Assembly (NCBI GenBank): GCA_022572335.1
Contig: JACZWD010000031.1
Span: forward strand, 1-16,667
DNA length: 16,667 nt
DNA from: Pseudomonadota bacterium
Lineage (GTDB): Bacteria > Pseudomonadota > Alphaproteobacteria > Rhodospirillales > 2-02-FULL-58-16
Direction: 5' to 3'
Positions 1 through 7,833 of the stretch are shown here, in pieces. Each line of letters starts with the position of its first letter. Positions within the stretch are counted from its first letter, which is position 1. The position numbers and the translations under genes are program-made. The notes under the pieces are model-generated. The model ran no database searches and was not told the DNA's origin. It saw nothing but the letters and a program-made list of their open reading frames with translations.

Positions 1-124
1 CGTATGCGGCCCGTCGGAGGGCGTCGAAAAGTTTTGACGATGCACCGCATCGCCTGCAACTTTCCTCCTGCCCGACGAGCCGCCTACGCGATCTCTATGA
101 GTCATGATCAGCGCCCCTTGGTAT
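1..124 (-). repeat. Partial copy A of a dispersed inverted-repeat element
   Basis: This stretch is the reverse complement of 4089-4212, aligned without gaps and with three mismatches in 124 positions by eye. Its inner end lies at or beyond the window start, so only one arm and one terminus are visible. The terminus (about 92-124) is the same roughly 33-bp sequence that bounds copy B on both sides and ends in CCTTGGTAT. The arm is itself an imperfect palindrome: the GCGTATGCGGCCCGTCGG side can pair with the complementary GTAGGCGG side. It lies downstream of rnd, which is transcribed toward it, and it carries no credible gene. It is best read as a MITE-like or REP-like intergenic repeat. I do not recognise a named family. 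Confidence 0.85.
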
Positions 125-133
125 AAGGAGGAC

Positions 134-153
134 CCCTATACGAAGGTATAGGG
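134..153. other. Perfect 8-bp hairpin downstream of rnd
   Basis: CCCTATAC and GTATAGGG (134-141 and 146-153) form a perfect 8-bp stem around a GAAG loop. It sits just outside the end of repeat copy A and about 90 bp beyond the rnd stop. No U-run follows on either strand, so it is not a classical intrinsic terminator. It could stabilise the 3' end of the rnd transcript or belong to the neighbouring repeat. Confidence 0.4.
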
Positions 154-240
154 CCGGTACGCGCCTTCCGGGGCGCCTTGCCACGGTGCCGTCAGGGCGC
201 CTTCGAACGGACGTCAGGCCGGCTTCGCGGGGTGCTTCTT

Positions 241-1404
241 TCAGGGTTTCACCGGCACCGTCGTCAGGCGGTTGCCGGCCGCCGCCAGGGCCGTCTCGCC
301 GGCCCTGAGCTTCAACGCCGCATCGCCGAAGACCTGGCGCCGCCAGCCGTCGAGGGCGGGCACCTTGGCGTCCTCGCCGAAGGCCGCGATGAGCTCCAGA
401 TCGGCGGACGAGGCGACGAGCTTGCGGGCGACGCCGGACTCCTCGCACGCCATCTTGAGCAGGACCTTGAGCAGGTCCGAGACCGGCCCCAGGCCGCGGG
501 GCAGCGCGGATTCGGCCCTGGCCTTGGGGATGGGACGGTCCTTTTCCGGCACGGCGATACCGCGCCCGACCGCTTCCAGCAGGGCGGCGCCCATCTCCCT
601 CTCGGCCAGGCCGCGGCCCAACCCGCGGGTGCGCGCCAGTTCGGCGACGGTGGACGGGGTGTGGTGGGCGATCTCGACCAACGCCTCGTCGCGCAAGACC
701 CGCTGGCGCGGCAGATCGCGCCGTTGCGCCTCCCGTTCGCGCCACGCCGCCACCTCCCTGAGCAAGGCGAGGAAGCGCGCATTGGCGCCCCGGGTCTTGA
801 TCCGCCGGAACGCCAGGTCGGGGTCCATGGCGTAGGTTCCGGGCGCCGTCAGCACCGCCATTTCCTCGTCCAGCCAGCCTTCGCGGCCGTTGGCGGCCAG
901 CTTCTTCTTGAGCTTTCCGTAGGCCTCGCGCAAATGGGTCACGTCGGAAAGCGCGTAGGCGATCTGGCGCTCGCGCAAGGGGCGCAGGGTCCAGTCGGTG
1001 AAGCGCGAGGACTTGTCGATGCGCGCCTTGGTCAGCTTGGCGATGAGGGTTTCATACCCCACCGAGTCGCCGAACCCGCAGACCATGGCCGCCACCTGGG
1101 TGTCGAAGACGGGCGCCGGCAGGCGGCCGGCGAGGTGATAGAAGATCTCCAGGTCCTGGCGCGCGGCGTGGAACACCTTCAACACGGAGGTGTCGGCGAA
1201 CAGGGCGAACAGGGGCTCGAGATCGATGCCCGGGGCCAGGGTGTCGATGACGCGGGCGTCGTCGGGCCCGGCCACCTGCACCAGGCACAGTATGGGCCAG
1301 TAGGTCTTTTCGCGCATGAACTCCGTATCGACGGTGACGAAGGAAGCCCCGGCGAGGCCCTTGCAAAAGGCCGCGAGCCGGGCGGTGTCGGAGATCATCG
1401 GCAT
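241..1404 (-). CDS. rnd: Ribonuclease D
   Basis: The 387-residue product is a DEDD-family 3'-to-5' exoribonuclease that trims tRNA precursors and other structured RNAs in the cytoplasm. The exonuclease motifs are visible: V-D26-T-E28-F in motif I, D84 in the FHAARQDLE motif, and Y150-xxx-D154 in the last motif. These supply the four metal-binding acidic residues and the catalytic tyrosine of the DEDDy class. The C-terminal half (about 200-387) is where the HRDC helical domains lie in the family, and the length matches bacterial RNase D. The start at 1404 is the upstream of two close methionines (MPM). No strong ribosome binding site is seen, so Met3 remains possible. The next gene on the same strand lies 104 bp upstream, so the two may share a transcript. 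Confidence 0.95.
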   Translation of the reverse strand: MPMISDTARLAAFCKGLAGASFVTVDTEFMREKTYWPILCLVQVAGPDDARVIDTLAPGIDLEPLFALFADTSVLKVFHAARQDLEIFYHLAGRLPAPVFDTQVAAMVCGFGDSVGYETLIAKLTKARIDKSSRFTDWTLRPLRERQIAYALSDVTHLREAYGKLKKKLAANGREGWLDEEMAVLTAPGTYAMDPDLAFRRIKTRGANARFLALLREVAAWREREAQRRDLPRQRVLRDEALVEIAHHTPSTVAELARTRGLGRGLAEREMGAALLEAVGRGIAVPEKDRPIPKARAESALPRGLGPVSDLLKVLLKMACEESGVARKLVASSADLELIAAFGEDAKVPALDGWRRQVFGDAALKLRAGETALAAAGNRLTTVPVKP

Positions 1405-1508
1405 GGGCCGGTCCTATACACGGAAACAGGCGCCGCCGGAAGGGGGAGCCGCGGACACTTGTGTTCCGGGCTCAAGGACGCAACCGAATGCCCCGGCCCG
1501 CCGGGCGG

Positions 1509-2540
1509 TCAGAACTTCCACGAAACGCTGAGGGCGCCGAAGCGGTCCGACCGGGACTGGCCCTTGAACTCGCGGGTGCGGAAGGCGTGGGTGAAGGCGA
1601 TCCGGACCCGGTCGATGACGACGGCGAGGCCGACCGGGAAATCGCCCACCAAACGCTCCTTGGAAACGCTGTGGCTGTCGGCGAACGTGTTGCCGTCGAG
1701 AAAGATGTTCCGCGCCACCCAGCGCCCTTCGGCGCCGGCGAAAAGGTACCAGGCGAACGGCTGCGCGGAGTCGAACGACGCCAGGCCGCTGAGGTTGGGG
1801 CGGATGTGGGGCGGGCCGAAGTCGACCGACAGGCCCTGGCCCAGGCGCACCGTCCCGCCCACGTTCACCCCGGTCCAGATGTTGCCCAGGCTGGCCCCGG
1901 CATGGGGGATGGCGTCCACTTCCAGGACGCCGAGCATGAACGGCGACCGCGGCCGCCATTTGCGCTCGAACAGCAGGACCACGCCGGGCTCGTTCCTGAG
2001 TTGGTTGTCCCAGCCGTTGGGGCGCCCCACGCCGATCACTTCGTGGACCACGCTTTGCACGTCCTCGGCGAAGGATTGGGGCCCGACGATGCCGACATCC
2101 ACCTCCATGGTGTCGAGCACGTCGAATTCATGGGCGCCTATGGTCTCGGTGTTCGTCGCATGCAGCGACAGCCCTACGTACAGCCATCCCGCATAGGGCC
2201 TGTCGTCGGGGATCAGCGCGGCCCTGGAGATGTCCTCCGGCGTGTAGATGTTCTGGCCGAGGGCGAAGCCGATCTGTTTTTTCGTGCCGTCGCCGACGAA
2301 CCCGTACAGCGCGTTCAGAAACGTGTCGGCCCAGCCGGGGATGAACTTTCCCGTCTCCGACACCCAGGTGAGGCGGGTGCCGTGGGTGTAGTGGCGGTCG
2401 GTCCGGGCAAGGCGGTCGTTTTCCAGCTGCAGGGTGAGCGTGCCCCACGGGTCGTGTTCCGCCGCCGGCGCCGCCGGCGCGCTCAACGGCAAAGCGAGCA
2501 GCGCAATGGCGACCGTCCGGCACAGGCAATCCGGTTTCAT
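1509..2540 (-). CDS. LpxR-family (DUF2219) outer-membrane lipid A deacylase
   Basis: The 343-residue protein begins with a signal peptide: a short polar start, a hydrophobic stretch at about 9-20 and an Ala-Pro-rich cleavage region near residue 27. The mature N-terminus carries the family signature LQLENDRL followed by DRHYTHGTRL, with the conserved N41-D42. A second conserved block holds H166 and GWDNQLRNEP (about 176-185). The chain ends in Phe after alternating polar and apolar residues, as in outer-membrane beta barrels. LpxR enzymes remove the 3'-linked acyloxyacyl group of lipid A at the outer-membrane surface, but enzyme activity here is inferred from family. Start 2540 is chosen because the signal peptide begins there and AAGGTAGAG lies just upstream; an in-frame ATG at 2567 is less likely. 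The gene is divergent from the FAD dehydrogenase across 142 bp. Confidence 0.88.
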   Translation of the reverse strand: MKPDCLCRTVAIALLALPLSAPAAPAAEHDPWGTLTLQLENDRLARTDRHYTHGTRLTWVSETGKFIPGWADTFLNALYGFVGDGTKKQIGFALGQNIYTPEDISRAALIPDDRPYAGWLYVGLSLHATNTETIGAHEFDVLDTMEVDVGIVGPQSFAEDVQSVVHEVIGVGRPNGWDNQLRNEPGVVLLFERKWRPRSPFMLGVLEVDAIPHAGASLGNIWTGVNVGGTVRLGQGLSVDFGPPHIRPNLSGLASFDSAQPFAWYLFAGAEGRWVARNIFLDGNTFADSHSVSKERLVGDFPVGLAVVIDRVRIAFTHAFRTREFKGQSRSDRFGALSVSWKF

Positions 2541-2682
2541 GCACTCTACCTTAACGTGTTCCGGCATAAAGGGAAGGGGCGAAAGGAATTCCGCGGGTGG
2601 CGGGCCCGACCGGACTTGCCGGGTGCCTCCGGCCACGGCCGGGGCGGCCAAGTGGGCTCAAGTGTGCTAAAGATGGGGCACC

Positions 2683-4089
2683 ATGGACGTACCGGAAGAC
2701 GTGCTCGGGGCCATCCGCGAGGCGGCCGGCCCCGGCGGCTGGATCGACGACGCGGACGCGATGGAGCCCTATCTCATCGAGGAGCGGGGGCTCTACCGGG
2801 GCACCTGCGCCGCCGTCGTCCGCCCGGCGTCGACGGAGGCCGTGGCCGACGTGGTCCGCCTGTGCGCCCAGGCCGGCGTCCCCGTCGTCCCGCAGGGCGG
2901 CAACACCGGGCTCGTCGGCGGCGGCGTGCCGAACGGCGGCATCGTGCTGTCGACGGCGCGGCTGGACCGCATCCGCGCCCTCGATCCCCTCAACCACACC
3001 ATGACCGTGGAGGCGGGGTGCGTGCTGGCCGACGTGCAGGCGGCGGCCGGGGAGGCCGGCACCCTGTTCCCCTTGAGCCTCGCCGCCGAGGGAAGCTGCC
3101 GCATCGGCGGCAACATCTCGACCAACGCCGGCGGCGTCGCGGTGCTGCGCTACGGCAACGCCCGCGACCTGGTGCTGGGGCTCGAAGTGGTGCTGGCCGA
3201 CGGACGCATTTGGGACGGCCTCCGGTCGCTCCGCAAGGACAACACGGGCTATGACCTGAAGCACCTGTTCATCGGCGCCGAGGGCACCCTGGGCATCATC
3301 ACGGCCGCCGTGCTGAAACTTTTCCCGCGGCCGCTGTTGAGGGAAACCGCCCTCGCCGGCGCGGCGACGCCGGACGACGTTTTGGAGCTGTTCTCCCGCG
3401 CCCGCGCCGCCTGCGGCGACACCCTGACGGCGTTCGAGATGATGGCCCGCATCTGCCTCGACTTCACGATCAGGCACGTGCCCGGGGTGACCGACCCCCT
3501 GGACGCGCCCCATGCCTATTACGCGCTGCTCGAGCTGACCAGCCCCAGGGCCGGCGAGGCCCTGGGCGAGGCCCTGGAAGCCGTCCTCGCCAAGGCCCTG
3601 GAGGACGGCGTCATCGCCGACGCCGTGATCGCCGCCAGCGAAACCCAGGCCGGGGACCTGTGGCGCATCCGCGAGACCGTGCCCGAGGCCCAGAAACACG
3701 AAGGGGGCAGCATCAAGCTGGATATCGCCGTGCCCGTTTCCCGGGTCGCCGACTTCGTCTCCCGGGCGACGCGGCTGGTGGAAGAGGAAGTGCCCGGCAT
3801 CCGCGCCGTCCCCTTCGGCCACCTGGGCGACGGCAACATCCATTTCAACCTGAGCCAGCCGGAAGGCGCCGACGCCAAGGAGTTCCTTGGCCGGTGGGAC
3901 CAGATCACCCGCCTCGTCCAGGACCTGGTCGGCGACATGGGCGGCAGCTTCAGCGCCGAGCACGGCATCGGCAGGCTTAAACGGGACGACCTCAGACGCT
4001 ATAAGTCCGCGGTCGAGGTGGACCTGATGCGGGCGCTCAAGCGCGCCCTCGACCCGAAAAACATCATGAACCCGGGCAAGGTGGTGTAA
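2683..4089 (+). CDS. FAD-binding D-2-hydroxyacid dehydrogenase (GlcD / D2HGDH-like)
   Basis: This 468-residue flavoprotein has the vanillyl-alcohol-oxidase/PCMH fold. The N-terminal FAD-binding domain (about 40-180) contains P70-Q-G-G-N-T-G-L-V-G-G-G, and GGNISTNAGG follows near 145-155. The C-terminal FAD-linked oxidase domain carries H380-LGDGN-I-H387, the metal/substrate motif, and the E426-H-G-I-G motif. The chain ends with the typical NIMNPGK tail. Relatives oxidise D-lactate, glycolate or D-2-hydroxyglutarate and pass electrons to an acceptor such as a cytochrome or ETF. The exact substrate cannot be read from sequence, although the overall pattern is closest to D-2-hydroxyglutarate/D-lactate dehydrogenases. 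The start ATG has only a weak purine stretch upstream. The TAA stop lies at the very edge of the following repeat. Confidence 0.92.
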   Translation: MDVPEDVLGAIREAAGPGGWIDDADAMEPYLIEERGLYRGTCAAVVRPASTEAVADVVRLCAQAGVPVVPQGGNTGLVGGGVPNGGIVLSTARLDRIRALDPLNHTMTVEAGCVLADVQAAAGEAGTLFPLSLAAEGSCRIGGNISTNAGGVAVLRYGNARDLVLGLEVVLADGRIWDGLRSLRKDNTGYDLKHLFIGAEGTLGIITAAVLKLFPRPLLRETALAGAATPDDVLELFSRARAACGDTLTAFEMMARICLDFTIRHVPGVTDPLDAPHAYYALLELTSPRAGEALGEALEAVLAKALEDGVIADAVIAASETQAGDLWRIRETVPEAQKHEGGSIKLDIAVPVSRVADFVSRATRLVEEEVPGIRAVPFGHLGDGNIHFNLSQPEGADAKEFLGRWDQITRLVQDLVGDMGGSFSAEHGIGRLKRDDLRRYKSAVEVDLMRALKRALDPKNIMNPGKVV

Positions 4090-4414
4090 TACCAAGGGGC
4101 GCTGATCATGACTCATAGGGATCGCGTAGGCGGCTCGTCGGGTAGGAGGAAAGTTGCAGGCGATGCGGCGCATCGTCAAAACTTTTCGACGCCCTCCGAC
4201 GGGCCGCATACGCGACCGCAACGGCGGCTTACCAAGGCTTTCGGACGGCGTCGCGCACGCTTCGCGATGCCCCGCATCGCCACCCCCGGGGGTCGCGGGG
4301 GCGCCCCCCGCATTTATTTAGCCGGGGGGACACCCCCCGTGGCCCCCCGGGGCGCTCCTGGCCGAAAACCTTGGTAAGCCGTCCCTATGGGTCATGATCG
4401 GCGCCCCTTGGTAT
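4089..4414. repeat. MITE-like element, copy B, with 33-bp terminal inverted repeats
   Basis: The left end (4089-4121) and right end (4382-4414) are inverted repeats with two mismatches in 33 positions, starting ATACCAAGGGGCGC. The left arm extends to 4212 and matches copy A (1-124) in inverted orientation at 121 of 124 positions. Nested inside is a second inverted pair, 4225-4244 and 4362-4381, which differ at one base in 20 and enclose a hairpin-rich, very GC-rich core. The ORF across 4108-4377 looks like noise, and no transposase is encoded, so the element would need a trans-acting enzyme or is a REP/BIME-type structure. The left end abuts the stop codon of the dehydrogenase and the right end lies 55 bp before the acyl-CoA dehydrogenase start. 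No clear target duplication was seen. Confidence 0.85.
4295..4319 (+). terminator. Terminator-like hairpin inside repeat copy B
   Basis: GCGGGGG (4295-4301) pairs with CCCCCGC (4305-4311) around a 3-base loop, and ATTTATTT follows immediately. This is close to an intrinsic terminator, although the T-run is interrupted by A. A second hairpin of seven G/C pairs with loop ACA lies at 4323-4339 without a T-run. The first would end transcripts of the dehydrogenase gene 200 bp upstream and insulate the acyl-CoA dehydrogenase gene. Confidence 0.45.
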
Positions 4415-4469
4415 AAGGGATGCCGGTGCCGCCCGTCCCCGGGGGGAGAGGAGAGCGAGGACCAAGCCC

Positions 4470-6263
4470 ATGACCTCGTACGCCGCGCCGCTGGCCGACA
4501 TGCGCTTCGTCATGCGTGAGCTGGCCGGGCTCGATGCCGTCGCCGCCCTGCCCGGCTGCGCCGACGCGACGCCCGATCTGGTGGACGCCATCCTGGAAGA
4601 GGCGGCGAAGTTCGGCGGCGAGGTGCTGGCCCCCCTCAACCAGCCCGGCGACCGGCAGGGCTGCGTGTTCGAGAACGGAGTCGTGCGCACGCCCGACGGC
4701 TTCGCCGACGCCTACGCCCGTTTCGTGGACGGCGGGTGGAACGGCGTGCCCTTCGATCCGGAATACGGCGGCCAGGGACTGCCCTGGCTGGTGTCCACGG
4801 CCGTTTCCGAGATCTGGCAGGCGGCCAACATGGCCTTCAGCGTTTGTCCCATGCTCAACCAGGGCACGGTGGAGCTGATCTCCGCCCACGGATCGCCGGA
4901 ACAAAAAGCGCTCTTCCTGCCCAAGATGATCTCCGGCGAGTGGAGCGGCGCCATGGCGCTTACCGAGTCGCAGGCCGGCTCCGACCTGGCGCAGGTGCGC
5001 ACAAAGGCGGTCCCCGACGGCGATCACTACCGCGTCAGGGGACAGAAGATCTTCATCACCTACGGCGAGCACGACCTGGCCCGCAACATCATCCACATGG
5101 TGCTGGCCCGCATCGAAGGCGCGCCGGCCGGGATCAAGGGCATATCGCTTTTCATCATACCCAAGTTCCTCGCCAACGCCGACGGCACCCTGGGCGAGCG
5201 CAACGACATGCGCTGCGTCTCCATCGAGCACAAGCTGGGCATCCACGCCAGCCCCACCGCGGTCATGTCCTACGGCGACGGCGGCGGCGCCGTGGGCTAC
5301 CTGTTGGGCGGCGAGAACCGCGGCATCGAATGCATGTTCACCATGATGAACGCCGCCCGCCTGGGCGTCGGCCTGGAGGGCGTGGCCATCGCCGAGCGGG
5401 CCTATCAGCAGGCCCGCGCATTCGCCCTGGAACGCATCCAGGGCCGGGCGCTGGGCGGCGGCGACGCGGATCCGGTGGCCATCGTCCACCACCCGGACGT
5501 GCGCCGCATGCTGCTGTCCATGAGGGCGCAGACCGAGGCCGTCCGCGCCCTGGCGTATTTCGTCGCCGCCTGCCTGGACATGGCCAAGCGCCACCAGAAC
5601 GAAAAGGTGCGCCGCCAGCGTCAGACCCTGGTCGACCTGCTGACCCCCGTGGTCAAGGCATGGAGCACGGACACCGGAATCGAGGTCGCCAACACCGGCA
5701 TCCAGGTCCACGGCGGCATGGGCTACGTGGAAGAGACCGGCGCCGCCCAGCATCTGCGCGACGCGCGCATCGCCGCCATCTACGAGGGAACCAACGGCAT
5801 CCAGGCCAACGACCTGGTGGGACGCAAGGTGGCGCGCGACAAGGGCGAGGGCGCGAACGCCTTCATCGCCATGGTACGCGAGTTGGACCGGGAACTGGCC
5901 GCCGCCCAGGGCGACGACATCGCCGCCATCCGCGCCCGCCTCGCCGGCGGCGCCGACGCCCTTGCCGGGGCGACCCGGTGGCTGGTCGAAACCTACCCTT
6001 CCGATCCCCGCACCGTGGCCGCCGGCGCCGTCCATTACCTGCGCCTTCTGGGCATCGTCGCCGGCGGCTGGCTGATGGCGCGGGCCGCCCTGATCGCCGC
6101 CGCAGGCCCGGCGGCGCGCGGCGGCGATCCCGACTTCCTGCGCGCCAAGATGGTTTCGGCGCGCTTCTTCGCCGACCAGGTCCTGGTGCAGGCGGGAATG
6201 CTGGCCACCGTCTTCACCCAGGGCGCCGCGTTCGTGCGGCACGAGGGCCCCGAGGGGACGTGA
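4470..6263 (+). CDS. Acyl-CoA dehydrogenase, DmdC-like long form
   Basis: The 597-residue protein matches the long acyl-CoA dehydrogenases that include DmdC (3-methylmercaptopropionyl-CoA dehydrogenase), not the usual form of about 380 residues. In order it shows a short N-terminal extension domain (YAAPLADMRFVM), the helical N domain, the beta domain with M162-ALTESQAGSDL and GQKIFITYGEHDL, the FAD-binding C domain with VHGGMGYVEE, and an extra C-terminal helical domain (about 470-597). The catalytic base is E439 in Y438-E-G-T-N, close to the glutamate position described for Ruegeria DmdC. The reaction is alpha,beta-dehydrogenation of an acyl-CoA with electrons passed to ETF. Many alphaproteobacteria carry several paralogues acting on ordinary fatty acyl-CoAs, so a DMSP role is not implied. 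GGGGGGAGAGGAGAG lies upstream of the ATG. Confidence 0.93.
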   Translation: MTSYAAPLADMRFVMRELAGLDAVAALPGCADATPDLVDAILEEAAKFGGEVLAPLNQPGDRQGCVFENGVVRTPDGFADAYARFVDGGWNGVPFDPEYGGQGLPWLVSTAVSEIWQAANMAFSVCPMLNQGTVELISAHGSPEQKALFLPKMISGEWSGAMALTESQAGSDLAQVRTKAVPDGDHYRVRGQKIFITYGEHDLARNIIHMVLARIEGAPAGIKGISLFIIPKFLANADGTLGERNDMRCVSIEHKLGIHASPTAVMSYGDGGGAVGYLLGGENRGIECMFTMMNAARLGVGLEGVAIAERAYQQARAFALERIQGRALGGGDADPVAIVHHPDVRRMLLSMRAQTEAVRALAYFVAACLDMAKRHQNEKVRRQRQTLVDLLTPVVKAWSTDTGIEVANTGIQVHGGMGYVEETGAAQHLRDARIAAIYEGTNGIQANDLVGRKVARDKGEGANAFIAMVRELDRELAAAQGDDIAAIRARLAGGADALAGATRWLVETYPSDPRTVAAGAVHYLRLLGIVAGGWLMARAALIAAAGPAARGGDPDFLRAKMVSARFFADQVLVQAGMLATVFTQGAAFVRHEGPEGT

Positions 6264-6270
6264 GCGCCGA

Positions 6271-6286
6271 CCGGCCGCGTGGCCGG
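6271..6286. other. GC-rich 6-bp hairpin between the acyl-CoA dehydrogenase and nfeD
   Basis: CCGGCC and GGCCGG form a 6-bp stem around GCGT just after the acyl-CoA dehydrogenase stop. No T-run follows, so termination is uncertain. The remaining 100 bp to nfeD contains no recognisable gene or clear promoter. Confidence 0.3.
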
Positions 6287-6384
6287 GCCGGTACGGGCAC
6301 GACTTCGTGTCCGGTGGAGAAAGATGGCTTTTTGTGCTACTTTCCGTACCGTAGGTGAGGGTTTTCAACGACAGGGGGGATGAG

Positions 6385-7833
6385 ATGGCTCGTTCCCCGA
6401 CAGGGTTCTACGCCGTGCTGGCCCTGATCGCGGCCTTGGTCTTTTCCCCGGTTCTCGTTCCGGCCGGGGCCAAGGACGCCGGGGCCGGGAAGACCGCCGT
6501 CCTGCTCGAGATCAAAGGGCCCATCGGGCCCGCCACCAGCGACTACATCGGGCGCGGCCTGGAGAAGGCGCGGGAGCGGGGCGCCCAGGTGGTCATCCTG
6601 CGCATGGACACCCCGGGCGGCCTCGACACCTCCATGCGCGAGATCATCCAGGACATGCTCACCTCGCCCCTTCCGGTGATTGTCTATGTCGCCCCCGGCG
6701 GCGCCCGCGCGGCGAGCGCCGGCACGTATATTCTGTATGCGAGCACCGTGGCGGCCATGGCTCCGGGCACCAACCTGGGCGCGGCGACGCCGGTCCAGAT
6801 CGGCGGCGCGCCCGCGCCGGCCCCCGGCCCCGACGCCGAAAAGGACGAGGGCGAAAAGAAAAACGGCGAAAAAGGCGAGGATTCGGGGAAGACGGAATCG
6901 AAACCCGCGAAGCCCGCGCCCCACCCGACCATGACCGACAAGGTCCTGAACGATGCCGTGGCCTACATTCGCAGCCTGGCCCAGATGCGCGGCCGCAACG
7001 CCGAGTGGGCGGAGAAAGCCGTCACCGAGGCGGCGAGCCTGGCCGCCGAGGAGGCCTTGAAGGCCGGGGTGATCGACCTGGTGGCCGGGGACCTGGACGA
7101 GCTTCTGGAGAAGGTGGACGGACGCAAGGTTACGGTGCTCAACCAGGAAACCGAACTTCACACGGCCGGGGCCGCCATCGTCGCCATGGAGCCCGACTGG
7201 CGCACCGAACTGCTGGCCGTCATCACCAATCCCAACGTGGCCTATATCCTGTTGCTCATCGGCGTCTATGGATTGATCTTCGAGTTCATCAATCCGGGTT
7301 TCGTCGCGCCGGGCGTGATCGGGGCCATAAGCCTGTTTCTGGGCTTGTTCGCGCTTCACCTGCTCCCCATCAATTTCGCCGGCGCCGGGCTTATCCTTCT
7401 CGGTCTCGCCTTCATGGTCGCCGAGGCGTTCGTGCCCGCTTTCGGCGCCCTGGGCATCGGCGGCGTGGTCGCCTTCGTTGTCGGCTCGGTAATGCTGCTG
7501 GACACCGACATTCCGGGGTACGGCGTATCCTGGCAGGTCATCGCCGCCATCGGCGGAACCACCAGCGCCTTCTTCGCCGTGGTCCTGGTCATGGCCGTGA
7601 AGGCGCGGCGGCGGCCGGTGGTGAGCGGAACGGAAGAGCTGATCGGCAGCTACGGGCACGTCGCCGACTGGGCCGACCGCAAGGGCCGCGTCCGGGTGGG
7701 CGGTGAGCTTTGGCAGGCCTCCGCCGCGCACACCCTCGAGCCCGGCGCGCGGGTCCGCATCGCCGCGATAGACGGTCTGGCCCTCACGGTGCTGCCCGCG
7801 GACGAAAAAAATGAGGAGGAGGATCATGATTGA
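6385..7833 (+). CDS. nfeD: Long-form NfeD: membrane-bound ClpP-class serine protease with NfeD domain
   Basis: The 482-residue protein has a signal-anchor segment (about 8-28), a periplasmic ClpP-like serine protease domain, a multi-spanning membrane region (about 270-410) and a C-terminal OB-fold NfeD domain. Protease motifs include MDTPGG (74-79), S111 in ARAASAGTY and K186 in TDKVLNDAV, matching the Ser-Lys dyad of archaeal PH1510. An acidic, Lys- and Pro-rich insertion (about 141-182) separates the catalytic serine from the lysine; it is probably a disordered loop. Archaeal homologues cleave the C-terminal region of their partner stomatin. I prefer ATG 6385, which has a G-rich Shine-Dalgarno at 6374-6379, over an in-frame GTG at 6355. 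The next gene overlaps its last 8 bases. Confidence 0.93.
   Translation: MARSPTGFYAVLALIAALVFSPVLVPAGAKDAGAGKTAVLLEIKGPIGPATSDYIGRGLEKARERGAQVVILRMDTPGGLDTSMREIIQDMLTSPLPVIVYVAPGGARAASAGTYILYASTVAAMAPGTNLGAATPVQIGGAPAPAPGPDAEKDEGEKKNGEKGEDSGKTESKPAKPAPHPTMTDKVLNDAVAYIRSLAQMRGRNAEWAEKAVTEAASLAAEEALKAGVIDLVAGDLDELLEKVDGRKVTVLNQETELHTAGAAIVAMEPDWRTELLAVITNPNVAYILLLIGVYGLIFEFINPGFVAPGVIGAISLFLGLFALHLLPINFAGAGLILLGLAFMVAEAFVPAFGALGIGGVVAFVVGSVMLLDTDIPGYGVSWQVIAAIGGTTSAFFAVVLVMAVKARRRPVVSGTEELIGSYGHVADWADRKGRVRVGGELWQASAAHTLEPGARVRIAAIDGLALTVLPADEKNEEEDHD
7813..7821 (+). promoter_or_regulatory. Shine-Dalgarno for the slipin gene inside the nfeD 3' end
   Basis: GAGGAGGAG lies within the last codons of nfeD, where it encodes its Glu-rich tail, about 4-6 bases before the slipin ATG at 7826. 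It fixes the slipin start at 7826 over an upstream in-frame ATG at 7811. It also implies translational coupling of the two proteins. Confidence 0.8.

Noticed and set aside
178..2196. Long plus-strand reading frame opposite rnd and the LpxR-like gene
   Set aside because: Low-complexity Arg/Gly/Ala-rich product with no motifs, antisense to two clear genes; an artefact of high GC.
1461..3254. 597-codon plus-strand frame across the LpxR-like gene and the start of the FAD dehydrogenase
   Set aside because: It covers two genes with strong family motifs in other frames and its translation degenerates into Arg/Gly runs.
2551..4221. 556-codon minus-strand frame opposite the FAD dehydrogenase
   Set aside because: The opposite strand has diagnostic FAD-binding motifs; this product is a compositional shadow that runs into the repeat.
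4392..6368. 658-codon minus-strand frame opposite the acyl-CoA dehydrogenase
   Set aside because: Rich in Gly, His, Ala and Asp without domains; it is the antisense shadow of a real gene.
6337..7827. 496-codon minus-strand frame opposite nfeD
   Set aside because: Shadow frame; nfeD has catalytic and membrane features on the plus strand.
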